Notes: generated by a model not told the origin, from the letters alone. DNA of 64,000 bases from Trachythela sp. YZ-2020 (GCA_016169945.1 JADLSH010000379.1:4402501-4466500), one strand, 5' to 3'; positions 31,029 to 43,570 are shown, counted from the first letter of the stretch. Numbers and translations: made by a program.

Positions 31029-32223
31029 CACAGGAGAGAACCAACCAGTCTCTACTTACATTAGTTTATCAAGTGCAGAGACATTACCCAACCTAAGTAA
31101 ATCCCTGTCCTCCACCTGATATATTGCAGGCTTAAGTCAGAGGTAAGCAGCAGCATGCTAACTGCATCTGCCACCCGTGCATGGATCATTGTATGTACAT
31201 TGTTGTTCCCTTTTGGACAAAAAAATCCCATCACAGTCATTAAACATGTGACCACACAACACTACTGGTTAATATACTGACACAAACTGTAGATCTTACA
31301 TAAAATCAAACTACCACACTGTAAATTTATTTGGCTTCACAACCACGACTTATCTATGGATTCTTTAATGAAACATTGCAAGTATGCGAAACTAAATTAT
31401 ACACTTTCAGGTAAATTTTAGGTAACCACGAGCTATGTGCCCACATGTCTGGAATTTCTGCATTTATCCCCTAAGTTGCCAACTATATATTTCATTTATA
31501 TATATTTCATTTAACATTTACAAGGCTTTAAAACAATGCTTATGTCATAACTATCTTTCCGAGACTGAGATTTCATGTGGACTTCGTGAAATAGGTTTAC
31601 GTATACGAGACATGGTGTTTGTACAACATGCTTACAAATTTCTGAAGAGGTGGCCATATTTCCTAGGGAATAACCATATTTAGGGGGGGGAGCGAATTTC
31701 CTACAGCTGACACTGGAAGCCACTCCGGGCCAGTTTTAAAGTATTTATATACTTTTCTTTCAAACCCTTTGTTGCCAAATACCTAGAATATTTCCTCTAT
31801 TAGCTTAGCCATTTATTTCTATTCTAAATTATACTGTATATACGGTTCAGCAAACATGGGAAATGAAAGATTGCAAGTGCCATGCAAACCATTCAATCAC
31901 TAAATTTGCAAAACTATTTTTAAAACCAAAGACTAACCACAAAGCCAACATGAATTTCGAGTAAGACAATATTCTAAATGTTATAGTTCATTCAGTTCAT
32001 TTGCCTTGGCTGCAATTTATGGTGCAATTCACTCTTTGGAAAGCATTAACTGCTTCATATTTCGCTTAAAAGCTATAAAATATTATCATGCTGGTATCTG
32101 AAATACTTGAATTCGCATATAAAAATATATTTGTCAACATATTTTCAAAATATAGAACACAATCAAAATTATCCTAACATCAAAGTAAATACAGGCGAAC
32201 ACGAAGTACGATATTCATCTAAC
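31029..32223. other. Intergenic, nothing recognised
   Basis: AT-rich sequence just after the tandem duplication. Only short chance frames are present. A G-run lies at about 31,683-31,690. Confidence 0.4.
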
Positions 32224-32292
32224 CTGAAACGTTTTGAAATCACAATTCTTTCTCTTTAAACTCTTCAAATATCTTCGTTGCTTCTTGCTGTT
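32224..32292 (-). CDS. Candidate exon related to 12,164-12,233
   Basis: The minus strand has ACACATAG (acceptor-like), an open stretch NSKKQRRYLKSLKRKN, and CAG/GTTAGATG (donor-like). Its position and KKQR motif match the stretch at 12.2 kb, and homology extends into the flanks (AACACAATCAAAATT(A/G)TCC). Because the similarity covers non-exonic sequence, both may just be copies of a dispersed repeat. Confidence 0.22.
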
Positions 32293-32299
32293 CTATGTG

Positions 32300-33300
32300 T
32301 AAATTGTCCGGTAAGTTTATGCGGCTGGTTCTGGCGGTAGAACTGCGAGGTCAAAATTAAAATTGGTGGGGATTACTTTGATTTATTCCTTCAATCGCTA
32401 TTGGTTAGTTGCAGCAACACCACGGATCAAATTTCATTGCGTATTTGCGTTGTCAGCGTGAGAGAAATGGCGACACACCCGCGTCGCGCGGTTTTCCCTT
32501 TCGTAATGCAAAATTAATAATGCTAAATAATAAAGCCTTCATCGAATTGCTTTATATATAATGAACCTGCCGAGGCGGACGTCTGCGAAAACAGCGCTTA
32601 TTTAATTGCTATATATTGGTTAGTTTATCAGCATTACAATTGGATTAATTGGGCCAATCGGCACAACTAATTTATTCCATAAATGGAATAAAATGATCCT
32701 CAAATTAATTTAAAAATGTATAATTTTTAATATTACAATAATTAGTAAATTACTACGTCATTTACCATTGATAACTACATTATTATGACAATTAAACATT
32801 TAAACTATTAAAGATTGATAAATTTTTTAAACATTTCTTTGAAATGAAGAGGCCAAAAAGTAGCCAATGGCCAATATTTTTTTTCGAGGCCAAACAAGAA
32901 AAAAAAAGGCCAAAATCGAGTTATTTGGCGTCAAAAAGGTCAATATACCAACCCTGTCTTCAGTTACGATCAGGGTCTTCAGTTGGATTCACAAATCGTG
33001 CGTCATATCCGGTGAATCTGAATTACGATATTAAATATGCGGAACACGCGGATACGATTAAATTAAACCCACACGTTTCCAGGGAGCCGTGTTACATAAT
33101 TATTATAAAATAGGTATAAAGTACAAAAAACTAAACTATAACTTAACTAACAATAAATTTAAAGTGAAGAATATTTTACAGATTATTTACAATATTTGAC
33201 AAACCCAGTTTAAATGAGCTTAAAGTTGAAGGGGTGTCCTTAAACTATTCAGTGTTTACACTTAAAATCCTTGTTATTTAATAGGTACCCTTAACGCATG
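32300..33300. other. Intergenic, nothing recognised
   Basis: AT-rich sequence with a low-complexity GGCCAAAA(A)-type stretch near 32,850-32,930. No supported genes. Confidence 0.4.
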
Positions 33301-33600
33301 GCTTCTTTATCATGTGATCATATCATTTATTTATAGAAAATATGATGTAATATCATATTATCACGTGAACAACACTATATAAGTCTTGAATAATGTGTAT
33401 TGTGATAAACGACTCTTTATTGATGCATTGTGCTAACCTACGTATGTGTATTAATTTAGGCTTTTTTTAGTTACATCTCGTTTGTATCATTCTATATTGT
33501 TGTTGACTAGAATAAAATATCATTTTTCTTGTTTCAGTGTATTCCTTCCTCCTTTTAAGCCGCCATCCAGTGTCCCAAGGGCTGGAGTCAAATTTATTTG
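33300..33600 (+). promoter_or_regulatory. TATA and polyadenylation-signal pair (possible solo LTR)
   Basis: ACTATATAAG (about 33,374) is followed about 140 bp downstream by GAATAAAA (about 33,510), the usual layout of an LTR promoter and polyA signal. No paired LTR, primer-binding site or internal retroelement sequence is seen, so a solo LTR is only one reading. Confidence 0.25.
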
Positions 33601-33650
33601 ATAGCTGGCGAGGGGAAGGATATTACTGTTTCTTATATGATTTATTCATG
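33538..33650 (+). CDS. Candidate internal exon (unknown gene)
   Basis: The acceptor TTTTTCTTGTTTCAG is followed by 37 open codons (reading LLLSRHPVSQGLESNLFDSW, then RGEGYYCFLYD) and then the strong donor ATG/GTAAGA. No family is recognised and no neighbouring exon was linked. Confidence 0.3.
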
Positions 33651-33817
33651 GTAAGATATCAATTTGTTTTTATTAAATGAGCTTAGGTTTGTCTGATCTC
33701 TAACCTCAACAGGGATTTTATTCCAAAGGACGGAGCCCCTATAATGAATGCTACATTTTCCTTTTTCAGATTTATATCTAGGAACGTGTAGCGGTTTTTT
33801 TTTCTGAATTTCTCACA

Positions 33818-33942
33818 TTCCAGGTAACCAAATTGAGTTCACTGGCCCATACTTGCCTGAAGCCAAGATGGCGGCCAATAGAAGCTCGTTACTATGGCGA
33901 TTGTAGGTATAAATCAGTGAACTCAATTTGGTTACCTGGAAC
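33818..33942. mobile_element. Short inverted-repeat MITE, 125 bp
   Basis: TTCCAGGTAACCAAATTGAG with TTCACTG pairs with CAGTGAA and CTCAATTTGGTTACCTGGAA. The interior has AAGATGGCGGCC. No clear target duplication was seen. Confidence 0.75.
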
Positions 33943-34473
33943 GATAACTGGCAGTGAAAAGTGAAGCCAAAATAACAGTGCCTACGCCATCAAACGTGAT
34001 TGATTTCACAACGGCGAAAGCACAGAATAAGTATATACCAGAAGTGTAACTTCATAGGGCTTTCGTGTCCTCAAATTTCCCAAAATGTACACGTCATGCA
34101 CACGCCATCGTGCTTGCTTGTAAGATGGCGACGTTTGATAGCGTCAGCACGAACAACTTTTCTATCATTGTTTTGCATTTTCTCGCGGCCTTTTCTGCCA
34201 TTTTAGTAGTAATTTGTTTAACTAATTGACATACATTGCAAGGCCAATGGTTTTTCTTCATTTCCGCAAATGTCAAGGCATGGTCAAAGGGCATGAAAGC
34301 AATGACGTAATAACAAATGACGAATACACGTCATGCACACGCCATCACAACTTGCCAGTAAGATGGCGACCGCGGGACGAGCTTTTTACAGAAGATAGAC
34401 ATCTGTTCATACTTAATCTGTGGCCAAAGTTCAAAATAAGTTCACGAAAATAGAAAAAAAACTTGAATATCTG
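33943..34473. other. Local direct repeat with AAGATGGCGAC
   Basis: CACGTCATGCACACGCCATC followed by AGATGGCGAC occurs twice (about 34,090-34,133 and 34,328-34,371). No gene is supported. Confidence 0.5.
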
Positions 34474-34480
34474 TTAAAAC

Positions 34481-36586
34481 CACAGGTAGCCCGCTATTTG
34501 GTTGCTTCAGAGCTGTTTAATTCAATAGATTCTATTGTAAAAACCACATGAAGTATCACCTTTCTTTATTCAACTGCTGACATAATAGCGCAGGCGCCGT
34601 TTTTTCTTTCAGCGCACGCCAATTGATCACTATAATACTATATGTATAATGTTTTCCTAAGGTTGGCAACTCTCAGCCAAATTTTCACATATACGGACTA
34701 TACACACAAACTTACACATGAAAATACTCGTACTTAAATGCAAAAATATACAAAAAAAACTATATCTACGTGGGCATTGACTTCCCTAAAACGTTTCCCA
34801 AACATTTTTTTGTTTTCAAGCAATTGCGAACACGAGAACTTTGCGAAAATACAAACTTTTGGGTTGAATTTTGTGAAAAATCGCCAGGATAATGATTGGT
34901 TGGTTGAAGTAAACAAAATTTTAGCAGGAACGTCAAAAAACAACATAAATTGGGTAAATACAGTAATTTCACTTACCATACAAAGCACCTTCTCGTCGGA
35001 AAAGCTTCTTTTCTTCGTTCTAGGTTGTCTTCCATCAAAAATACTATTAAAATTGGTTAAAATAATTTGTTTTTATGGCTTTCTTCCTCGTCCGCACGTA
35101 GGTCTTTTTGACGTACTTTAATGTCATTGCCCGAGTGAAATAGGACAAACTTCGTGAAATTTCAAAGATATTTGTGAGAATAAATACGAAAAAACAAATA
35201 TTTACTTACCGGTCAAAAGTCTTTCTTTCCAAATGTCCTCACATTTGTATTCGCGGTCGAATATAACCAAATTAAAAACTGATTTTCTCCTTCGCGGTCT
35301 AGCTGTCCAGCTCTTTTCGTTTAAAAAACTTCAAAGGAAAACCCCCCGGTTTGTGAGATTTTTGACGTTCCTGCTAAAATTTTGTTTACTTCAACCAACC
35401 AATCATTACTTCAGTTTTTTTGACGTCAGGCAGGATTTTGGATCCTGGCGATTTTTCACAAAATTCAACCCAAAAAAGTTTGTATTTTCGCAAAGTTCTC
35501 GTGTTCGCAATTGCTTGAAAACAAAAAAATGTTTGGGAAACGTTTTAGGGAAGTCAATGCCCACGTAGATATAGTTTTTTTTGTATATTTTTGCATTTAA
35601 GTACGAGTATTTTCATGTGTAAGTTTGTGTGTATAGTCCGTATATGTGAAAATTTGGCTGAGAGTTGCCAACCTTAGGAAAACATTATACATATAGTATT
35701 TTAGTAGAAATTTCCAGGTGACTATCGATTTTCCTGCATTCTGATTGGTCCAAATTGAGCCTCTAAAAAGTGATAGTCACTGGTCAGTGACTATCACTTT
35801 TTTTTTCAAAATGGCTTCTTCGCAAGCTGCCGAATTTAAAACAAAAATCGTTTTTTTGAGCCTGATTCAAAGTTTTAAATGAAAAAAACTGGCGCTAAAT
35901 TAAAGGAGGATATATTTTTGACATTTTTGAAGGTAAGCGATAACAAATACACTATTTTTCTTCCATGAAAGGCAACGTTTTCTCGCTGTTGAAATGAACA
36001 TGTATAAAACTTTTCCGTACGGCTCAACCACAAGTGTTTATTTTGAAAATTATTCGTTTTATCCTCATTTATATCGTTATATTCAGCAAAAACCTAGCTG
36101 TGATATATTTTTAAAACCATTCTACTTTGTATTTGAGCCTTTCCAAAGTATTTTTCTCATGAAATTGTTTGTTTTTGTTTCGCTTCGATATGTTTTTGAC
36201 ACTCGTCTTTTGCCGGCATGTTTTTAATAACCGGCCTCTGAGAAAAGCGCTGAATTTTGTCCTATAGCCTTTTCAACTGACCTCATAACTTTCTGTGTTT
36301 GTTTTTCTCTTTGAAATTTCTACTAAAACAATTAGTCGCCTCAGGCTCGGTGATTACAAGCCTATAGTCACTTCGCCTTCGGCTCAGTGACTATAGGCTT
36401 GTAATCACCTCGCCTTCGGCGACTAATTGTTAAATAGTGATCAATTGGCGTGCGCTGAAAGAAAAAACGACGCCTGCGCTATTATGTCAGCAGTTGAATA
36501 AAGAAAGGTGATACTTCATGTGGTTTTTACAATAGAATCTATTGAATTAAACAGCTCTGAAGCAACCAAATAGCGGGCTACCTGTG
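34481..36586. mobile_element. Composite of nested inverted-repeat elements
   Basis: The outer arms (34,481-34,633 and 36,435-36,586) begin CACAGGTAGCCCGC and are flanked by TTAAAAC on both sides. Three further inverted units line up inside. The first is 34,634-35,700 (AATACTATATGTATAATG ends, arms about 250 bp). The second is 35,698-36,328 (TTAGTAGAAATTTC ends). The third is a 100 bp hairpin at 36,328-36,431 with CGCCTTCGGC turns. Short open frames here are mirrored in both arms and are not genes. A small palindrome of AGTGATAGTCACTG type lies at about 35,765-35,800. Confidence 0.8.
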
Positions 36587-36599
36587 TTAAAACCTGCAC

Positions 36600-37215
36600 G
36601 ATAGCTTATCTTATCCCATATTTTTATGGCTTTCATAAACTTTTTGCACAAACTAGCTTATACGCCTTATACGACTGACAAAAAACAAAATATTTTCGCT
36701 GCTTGAACAAAAACACTGAGAAAACTTGCTTTAATTAACTTACTTCAGTGACAAAGATATGTTTTCCTCCTAGTTTTCCTTCTGTGATCTTTTTTAGCCA
36801 GTTACAAAGGAGAAACTGACTACTTCGATTTGTAAATAAGTTGTGGGGGACTGAAACTGACGTACGAACCGCGTAGTGATACGTGAAAGTGGACTGAAAC
36901 TGACGTACTGACCGCGTGAAATTGACTTTTGAGGGACTGAAACTGACGTACGGTACGCGCGAAGGACTGGGATTTAGGCTTCACTTTTTTCCGCCTGAAT
37001 GATTGAAATATATTATGGAAAGCAGGTATTTTTATTTTATAATTATTTCTATATTGAGCTTTATTATACAACTGTGTTAAAAAGTGTCCAAATAACGCTA
37101 AAAACGAGTACAAATATACAGCGATATTTGGATACTTGGTTATTTGTATAGTAGAAAACCGGTTTGACCGGTTTTTCTTCTCAATAAAAAATACTTTATA
37201 AGCAGTTGTATAATA
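36600..37215. other. Intergenic with a short tandem motif
   Basis: GGACTGAAACTGACGTAC occurs three times between 36,848 and 36,952, each followed by a variable CG-containing spacer. No gene is seen. Confidence 0.5.
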
Positions 37216-37216
37216 A

Positions 37217-37332
37217 ATATCTTATTAGATGTTTTGGTATGTAGTATCGCTGTACATTTTTACTCGTTGTTTGTACGGCACAACTCGTAAAAATATACAG
37301 CGATACTACATACCAAAACATCTAATAAGATA
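37217..37332. repeat. Hairpin, about 50 bp arms
   Basis: ATCTTATTAGATGTTTTGGT pairs with ACCAAAACATCTAATAAGAT, and the pairing continues through GTAGTATCGCTGTA inward. Part of the arm sequence (ATACAGCGATA) also occurs singly at about 37,117. Confidence 0.85.
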
Positions 37333-38244
37333 TATATAACTGTAATTTGTTAGTTTGTAAAATTTTGTATTAGTTAGTGTACCATATATGTAAATCCTGA
37401 TAAGTTCACCGTGGGTAAATAAAGATTCTATTCTAATGTTATCGTTCCAGATATTAAAAATTTATGGAGTTCACTGGAAGTTCACTGGTATTATTCACTG
37501 GTATAAATATGCGTGTTTTTTTGCGTGGGCTTGTCACGAAGAGTCGTCTGAGTCGGAGCACTGGAGCGAGTTAAAATTTGTTAAAAGTTTTTTCCAGTTT
37601 TTGCACGAAAATACTCATTTTTAGTGATACATAACCTATATATAAGACAAAAATTAAATGAAAAGCTAACATTGATGTAACTTTAGTCCATATTACTCTG
37701 TGTTCTTTTCAAATTCCTCACAGAAAGTCCTGAAAAAACAAAAGTTTGCCGATGTTTTTTGGCGCGAACTTGTTTTTCACTCATCAAATAAGTTGAGATA
37801 ACTTTGCTATCTATAACAAAATGTTTCTCAAATTTACTTATTCTGAAAGACCACTTTCTCTAGTTTCCCAGAGGCATAAAAAAGCTCGACTGAACAAACA
37901 GTACGCTCAAAAATTATAAAACTTTCACATAAAATGATGCACATTTTTCGTACGGAAAGTCGGAAATTTAGTGAATTTCCGCGCAGGGGCCTGGATCATA
38001 CCTACAAGACGAGCTTCAAAATTCGTGCCGTAGTTTGCCGTAGTTACCAAAGGATCGCAGGCTCGGGGGACGAGATTGTTGCGATAGTAACTCCTAGTAT
38101 GTCGGATAAACCTGTGGATAAACAAACACAACTTTTGTTGAACTGGGCTTTACCGCACGTCGATCTGTGCTTTACCGCGCGTCTAAAAAATTCAAGTCTA
38201 TCAGGCAGCTAGAGGTACGAAAAAGAGTGAACACTCACCAATCG
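37333..38244. other. Intergenic, nothing firmly recognised
   Basis: Near 38,145-38,190 the phrase CTGGGCTTTACCGCACGTC resembles CTGGGCTTTACCGTGCGTC at about 960 and in copy 2, pointing to a shared dispersed repeat. No genes. Confidence 0.4.
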
Positions 38245-38554
38245 AGGGGCAATTTCTTTTTATGATAGAAATGTTCTTCTAAGCCTCCTCAACCCATTTC
38301 CGGATGTTGGCAGTCCCAATTTTTCTTGTGGGACTTGTCCAACACACTTGCAAAACGCCACGTTGTTTAAAAATTTCGCGGGAAGAAATGAGCCAGCGGT
38401 ATTTCTGCCCAGCGCCAACCGAAATACTTCAAGTACGGTAAATAAAACGCCTAAATCATTTCCTTGCAAGTACTGCCAAACAAGATATTTTATTTTAGAA
38501 ATTATCGCCAAAGATGTAAATTTTAAAATTACGTTTAAAACAACAAACATATAA
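38245..38554 (+). other. Open stretch with two CxxC pairs, uncertain
   Basis: The plus strand is open for about 100 codons from about 38,228 and encodes NFSCGTCPTH and later FPCKYCQTRYF. The paired CxxC motifs could bind zinc. There is no start codon at a convincing place, and the opposite strand is also open. I recognise no family. Confidence 0.2.
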
Positions 38555-38559
38555 CAGAA

Positions 38560-39673
38560 TTTGAAGTTAATTTCACCGGCGGGGGTGGGACAACGCCCCT
38601 ACTGCGCAATATTATTGTCCTCCACTATGAATGCTTGCATTTCTTACAAAACCAATAGCGACATATCTGGACAACCTAAGTTTGCACCCCCAATATTTTT
38701 AAAGTGCTGCCACATTGCAATTGGCTAAAATTAAATATGTTACCACCCAAAAATCCGCTGGAAACGCTTGTATTCTTCAGCTAGCACATCTAAGTCTATG
38801 AAATGTCTGTAAAACTTCAAAGGAATCCGTGTATATAGCTGCCCAGCTACGAAATGAAGAATATTTCCATTGATTGATCGCATAATGATTATTAGCCAAA
38901 CATTCTTCACTTTGTTTGGTGCGCTACTGTTGAAATATGATTATTCATTGAAAATCGACCTCGTATGTTATGTTTAGAGACGATATGCTGAAACAACGTA
39001 CTTAAAGTTAATTATTATCTGAGCATTGGTCTCATGATTGATTGTTAACCAAACTACCAAAGATTACAAATGAGTGGAATCCGGAAGAAGGCAGGAGAAA
39101 CACTTGATGGAGCAGCAGTGACATGGAACTGGGCCAAGACTGTAGCCTTAGATAAAACAAACTGGTGAAAATTTGTGGTTCAATGTTCGCAGACGAACGA
39201 AAAAATAACCAACCTTCCCTGCGCTACTGTTTCAAACTGGTTATTTACTAAACATTGGTCTTATATCTGCTACAGTTTAAAGATGAATAATTACTGAACG
39301 TTCTAATTCCCTTTATGTGCTGCGCAAGTGAATAAAGGTGATTATTATAATTATTGTTCCTCGTTATTGCTTTCTTGTATTTCAAATTTTCAATTATCAT
39401 CTTAATTACTAATAAACGCATCAGATAAAGAAACGAATTTCCAAGTTAAAGATCGTCCATATCCTTAAACATCAGCGCACCAGATATTAGACCAATATTC
39501 AGTTAATTAATAATCAACTTTAAGAACGGGCGTACCAGATAAGGGGAGGTGGTTTTAGATAATAACTAGAAATACATGCATGCAGAATCCCCTCGCCCAT
39601 TTGAACCAAACACTTTACTCCCCAAAAGTTATTGTAACATGAAGTACTGAGTCGACCAACGTAACCATGGTAA
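38560..39673. other. Intergenic, nothing recognised
   Basis: AT-rich sequence without repeat structure or supported frames. Confidence 0.4.
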
Positions 39674-39681
39674 CACGCAGC

Positions 39682-40408
39682 CAGCGCTTCCACTTTGAAG
39701 GAAATTTCCTTTTGAAAGGAATTTTTTGCAAAATGAAGGAAATTTGAAGGAAATAAATTTTGAGGGAAATGTGAAGGAAATTCTAGAAGAACAAAGGAAA
39801 TTTGAAGGAAAATGCAAAATATTTAGTCATCTATAAAATGATCTAATGAATATGGCTCGGCCCAGAATAATTTGAAAGCGAATACTTCATGTAATATCAA
39901 TATTATAAAAATAATTGCATAAATCATAATAATTAAATCTTTGTTGATATAAATCTTTGTTGATATGCAACGTAAATTTCATATTTTTCAAACAATAACA
40001 TGTTTTAGTTATAATCACATTGTAATTCTTATTACTTTATTCTTACAAAAATAAGTACTCGATAAAGTGCAGAAAAAATATCATAATTTCTGACAAAGAT
40101 AATCGGTGTAGCTAATTATTCAATTTTGTCTCCCTGAATGACGTCATTCTGTTTATAGTTTTTGGTTATCTCACTTATCTGTACGGAAATAAAGTCATAT
40201 AATTGTGTTTAGACTTTAGAGCAATGATAAAATTGAACATCCAGATGATTGTTCTGTTGAGAAAAGGCTATTTTGGAGAATATTCAACGTAATTTGATTA
40301 AATTATTTAAAGGAAATTTGAAGGAAATTTCACAATTTTTTGAAGGAAATCTCGGTCAAACTAAGGAGAAAAAAAAGGATTTTTTTGTTTTTCAAAGTGG
40401 AAGCCCTG
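39682..40408. mobile_element. hAT-like non-autonomous element, 727 bp
   Basis: The ends are CAGCGCTTCCACTTTGAA and TTCAAAGTGGAAGCCCTG, flanked by the perfect 8-bp duplication CACGCAGC (39,674-39,681; 40,409-40,416). Subterminal regions are rich in GAAGGAAATTTGAAGGAAAT. No transposase was found. Confidence 0.9.
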
Positions 40409-40770
40409 CACGCAGCACCAGTGAACTATAAGTATACTGGAACGCTAACTCCTATGATCAAGGCCTATGATTCGTTGAAGCCAATGCGCGGGAATTTGAA
40501 CTTTCAAAAGGACTGAGGAGAGTTCCGAGGAGTGAGAAAAATTCCGTGAAAAGTTTGTTTTTGAGCGAAAATTTGCAAGAAAAATACTTTTCACATCGGA
40601 AGACTTCAATGTTTGGGATTCAAATGTGGTTTTCCGATTAGTTTTGACTGTTTTACATCTATCTGCAGCAAAAATGAGGCCGGATCGTTATCGTATGTGG
40701 AAAAAAATGACAAATGTTTGAACGTGCCGAAGCAAACTTTGCTCTTTAACTCAGAAAAAATATACTAGAA
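40409..40770. other. Intergenic, nothing recognised
   Basis: Unique-looking sequence between two related elements. No genes. Confidence 0.35.
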
Positions 40771-41494
40771 AACAATTTGGCCATTTCGAAGGAAAAGGGA
40801 AGGAAATTTTACAATTTAAACTTTTTCAGTAATTTCTAATAATTTAATAATGGTTAAACACTTTATTATGAACTTTTGAGTTAAAAAACATGTATAAAAA
40901 TAATACATCGAATATTTACATACCATCAAGGATGAATGGGGGTAATTTGGGACTTAACAGGTCTTCAGTGGGTGAGTAGAGTACTTGTACATAAATAACG
41001 CGGGCTCAATTTTTTTCGCGGGTTTTTATGAACTAAAAACAAACAGTCGAAAAAAGGGAAACTGTAATTTCTAAACCAATTGTAATTTGTAAATTATGAT
41101 GGCTTATATTGAGTCAACTTCTGAGTCAAGCTCATCAGAAGATGTTTTTTCAGGTTAATTATCCTTATTCAAATTAATTTTGAACGGTATAGACTAATGA
41201 CTATATACTACTCTACTCTGTAGTGATCTGGAACACTAATGTTGGATACTTGAATTTTGTACCGTACAATGGTTAATTATTTTTCTAATATTAAATTAGA
41301 GATTCACTATTTGAATACTGCAGTACACCTTCAATTTACATCGGGAGTACAGTACAATACAAAATTTATTATACTATTTTAAAAAAAATTGGAAGGAAAA
41401 ATGGAAGGAAATTTAGGATTTTGGGAAGGAAATTCTGCGAAAAAAAAGGACAAAAACGAGAAATTTTACTTTGCCAAAGTGGAAGCACTGAGCA
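40771..41494. mobile_element. Second, degraded member of the same hAT-like family
   Basis: Subterminal GAAGGAAATTT blocks occur at both ends (about 40,790-40,815 and 41,388-41,435). The right end reads CCAAAGTGGAAGCACTG. The left end is eroded and no target duplication was defined. Confidence 0.55.
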
Positions 41495-42480
41495 CTGTAT
41501 ATTTTTGTATTTTAATTTGTACAAAATATTGTTATTTTGTTTTTAACTATAAAATTATCAATTGCCCAACTAAAACCCCAACTATATAAAGTGGGTATGC
41601 TATTATGTACTATTTTAGCTTTGATTTACTGTAGCATTCAACCTTTAATAGACCTTCACAAAACGTTTCGAAATTTTCATAAAACTTCAACTGCTTTTCG
41701 AGCAGTATTTTTATACTTCGCACTTGCTTTTGAAATGAAATTTTTGAGATTTAATATTGTTTCTATTTGAATCAATACTAAAATACTCTTAAGATCAATC
41801 ACACAGAATGCTCTACACATTTTCAAATTCACAAACTATACTGCATGCTATAAATCGGCAAAGCAAGCATGCAAAATAGACACTTGCCCGTTTAAAACGC
41901 TCCTTTTTCGGTCTTTCGACTGTTTTTCCTCTTGTTAATTTGTCCTCTAAATAATTTTCATTTATCTCGTTTTGTAGACTCAACAACTTTCACGTCAGAA
42001 TAAACGTTTCACGTTTTTATCTGCAGCTGTTCGTCCGTAGTTGCAAACGACGGTACGTGAAACTAATATTAAGTTCACTTTGTACAATTAAATTATTATT
42101 GAAGGTCCTGGAGAGTGAGAGCGATTATGTTGAATACAGAAGTAGTTACTGCTAAACAATCTCGATATAATTGAATATTATTTTTACTCTTATACGTGGA
42201 TTATTGTATAATTCTTATTATTGCGTTTTATTGCTTCTTTAAAACAATGTTATTTTGAAAAGAAATTGAAACTTTTACTGTCCCTTTATCTACACTTTCA
42301 GCCTCGATTAGCCTTTGCTACTTGCAGAATAGTGTTAATTTTAAATAATTATGAATGAAAAATAGAACTTTATTGTTTGTTTGGAACAAAGTTTCCAAAA
42401 TATGAGCAATCTTTTGTCCAATATTCCATATATAGGAGGGTAAACTGAATATGAACAAGCAATATCATTTTTGACCACTT
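41495..42480. other. Intergenic, nothing recognised
   Basis: AT-rich sequence. Short frames only. Confidence 0.4.
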
Positions 42481-43570
42481 TTTCTAAAACTGAAAAAAGT
42501 GGCTGGAAATGCCAAAAAGTAAAGGCTAACCCTTAACTTTTCGTCGACAAGAAGGAAGGGCTAACCCTCTGAGTTTTCAAAAAGTTTTCAGGTTTTGTTA
42601 AAAGTTAAAACGAGGTTTTCAGTTTTCAAAAAGTGCTTAAAAAAGTGCTAACCATGTGAAAACGGAGCTCTTAGTCTGAATACAAGGCTGCCTTTGAATC
42701 TGAAAACGAGGCTTTAAATCTGAAAACGAGGCTTTGAGTCTCAAAACGAGGCTCATAGTTTGCATGAAAATGAGGGTTTCAATCTGAAAACGAGGTTCCC
42801 AGTCTTAAAACGAGGCTCTCAATATGAAAACGAGGCTAAAAATCTGAAAACGAGGCTTTGAATCTGAAAACGCGGCTAAAAATCTGAAAACGAGGCTTTG
42901 AATCTAGTTACGACACTAATGAGCATGCAGTATGTAATGAGCAGTATGTTTTTGAAAAAGTGTCCAAAAACAGACGAAAAGGTTAGCCTAAATTTGTTAA
43001 ATTTACGTTTCGACTAGAGTGTAGTCACCATCAGTTTGTAGTTCATAAAAATACTCAGTGGTTACGGCAAAAACCCCTTGACGTTTCATCAACTTTGGCC
43101 ACTTCATCCAAAACCTAAAAAGTGGCCAAAAATGGACAGACTCACCCCTCACATCTGAACGTGATCAAATTGGTACACATGATTGGACAATTTTCTAAAG
43201 AATAGTAATTCATATATTGGAAAACTATTGATATACGGTAGTCATATCCGTTATTGGTGCAGAATTTAGTAGCTCTTCAGTAATGGTCGAGACTCGAGAC
43301 TTAAAGTTGGTCTCAATCCAAGTAGTGTCTTACAGTGATGCTAAATGACGCAATTCCTTAAAAATTAAAAGGTACTCGAATTGTTCTGTGTAACAGCGCC
43401 TACTAAACTATCTTTCTAAGTTACGGCGACCGGTTGCTCGTTTTTCGTGTTAAAATAATATTTACGGATACATATACATTATAAGATTATTGATTTTAAA
43501 AACAAATGAGACAAACGGAACACATACACACATTTATAAAGTACTTTTTTAAACTTTGTCTTTGTGACCT
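42481..43570. repeat. Fic gene C downstream region with 20-bp minisatellite
   Basis: Homology to the Fic A/B flank starts at about 42,495 (GCCAAAAAGTAAAGGCTAAC) and resumes from about 43,150 (GTGATCAAATTGGTACACAT). Between them lies a tandem array at about 42,670-42,910 with the unit CGAGGCTTTGAATCTGAAAA, about 11 diverged copies. The array is absent in A and B. Confidence 0.8.

Noticed and set aside
34738..35568. Mirrored open frames around 34.7-35.6 kb
   Set aside because: They are the same sequence read from both arms of an inverted repeat. No domain or splice support.
38260..38550. Minus-strand 96-codon frame
   Set aside because: The opposite strand is equally open and has the more protein-like CxxC pairs; neither is convincing.
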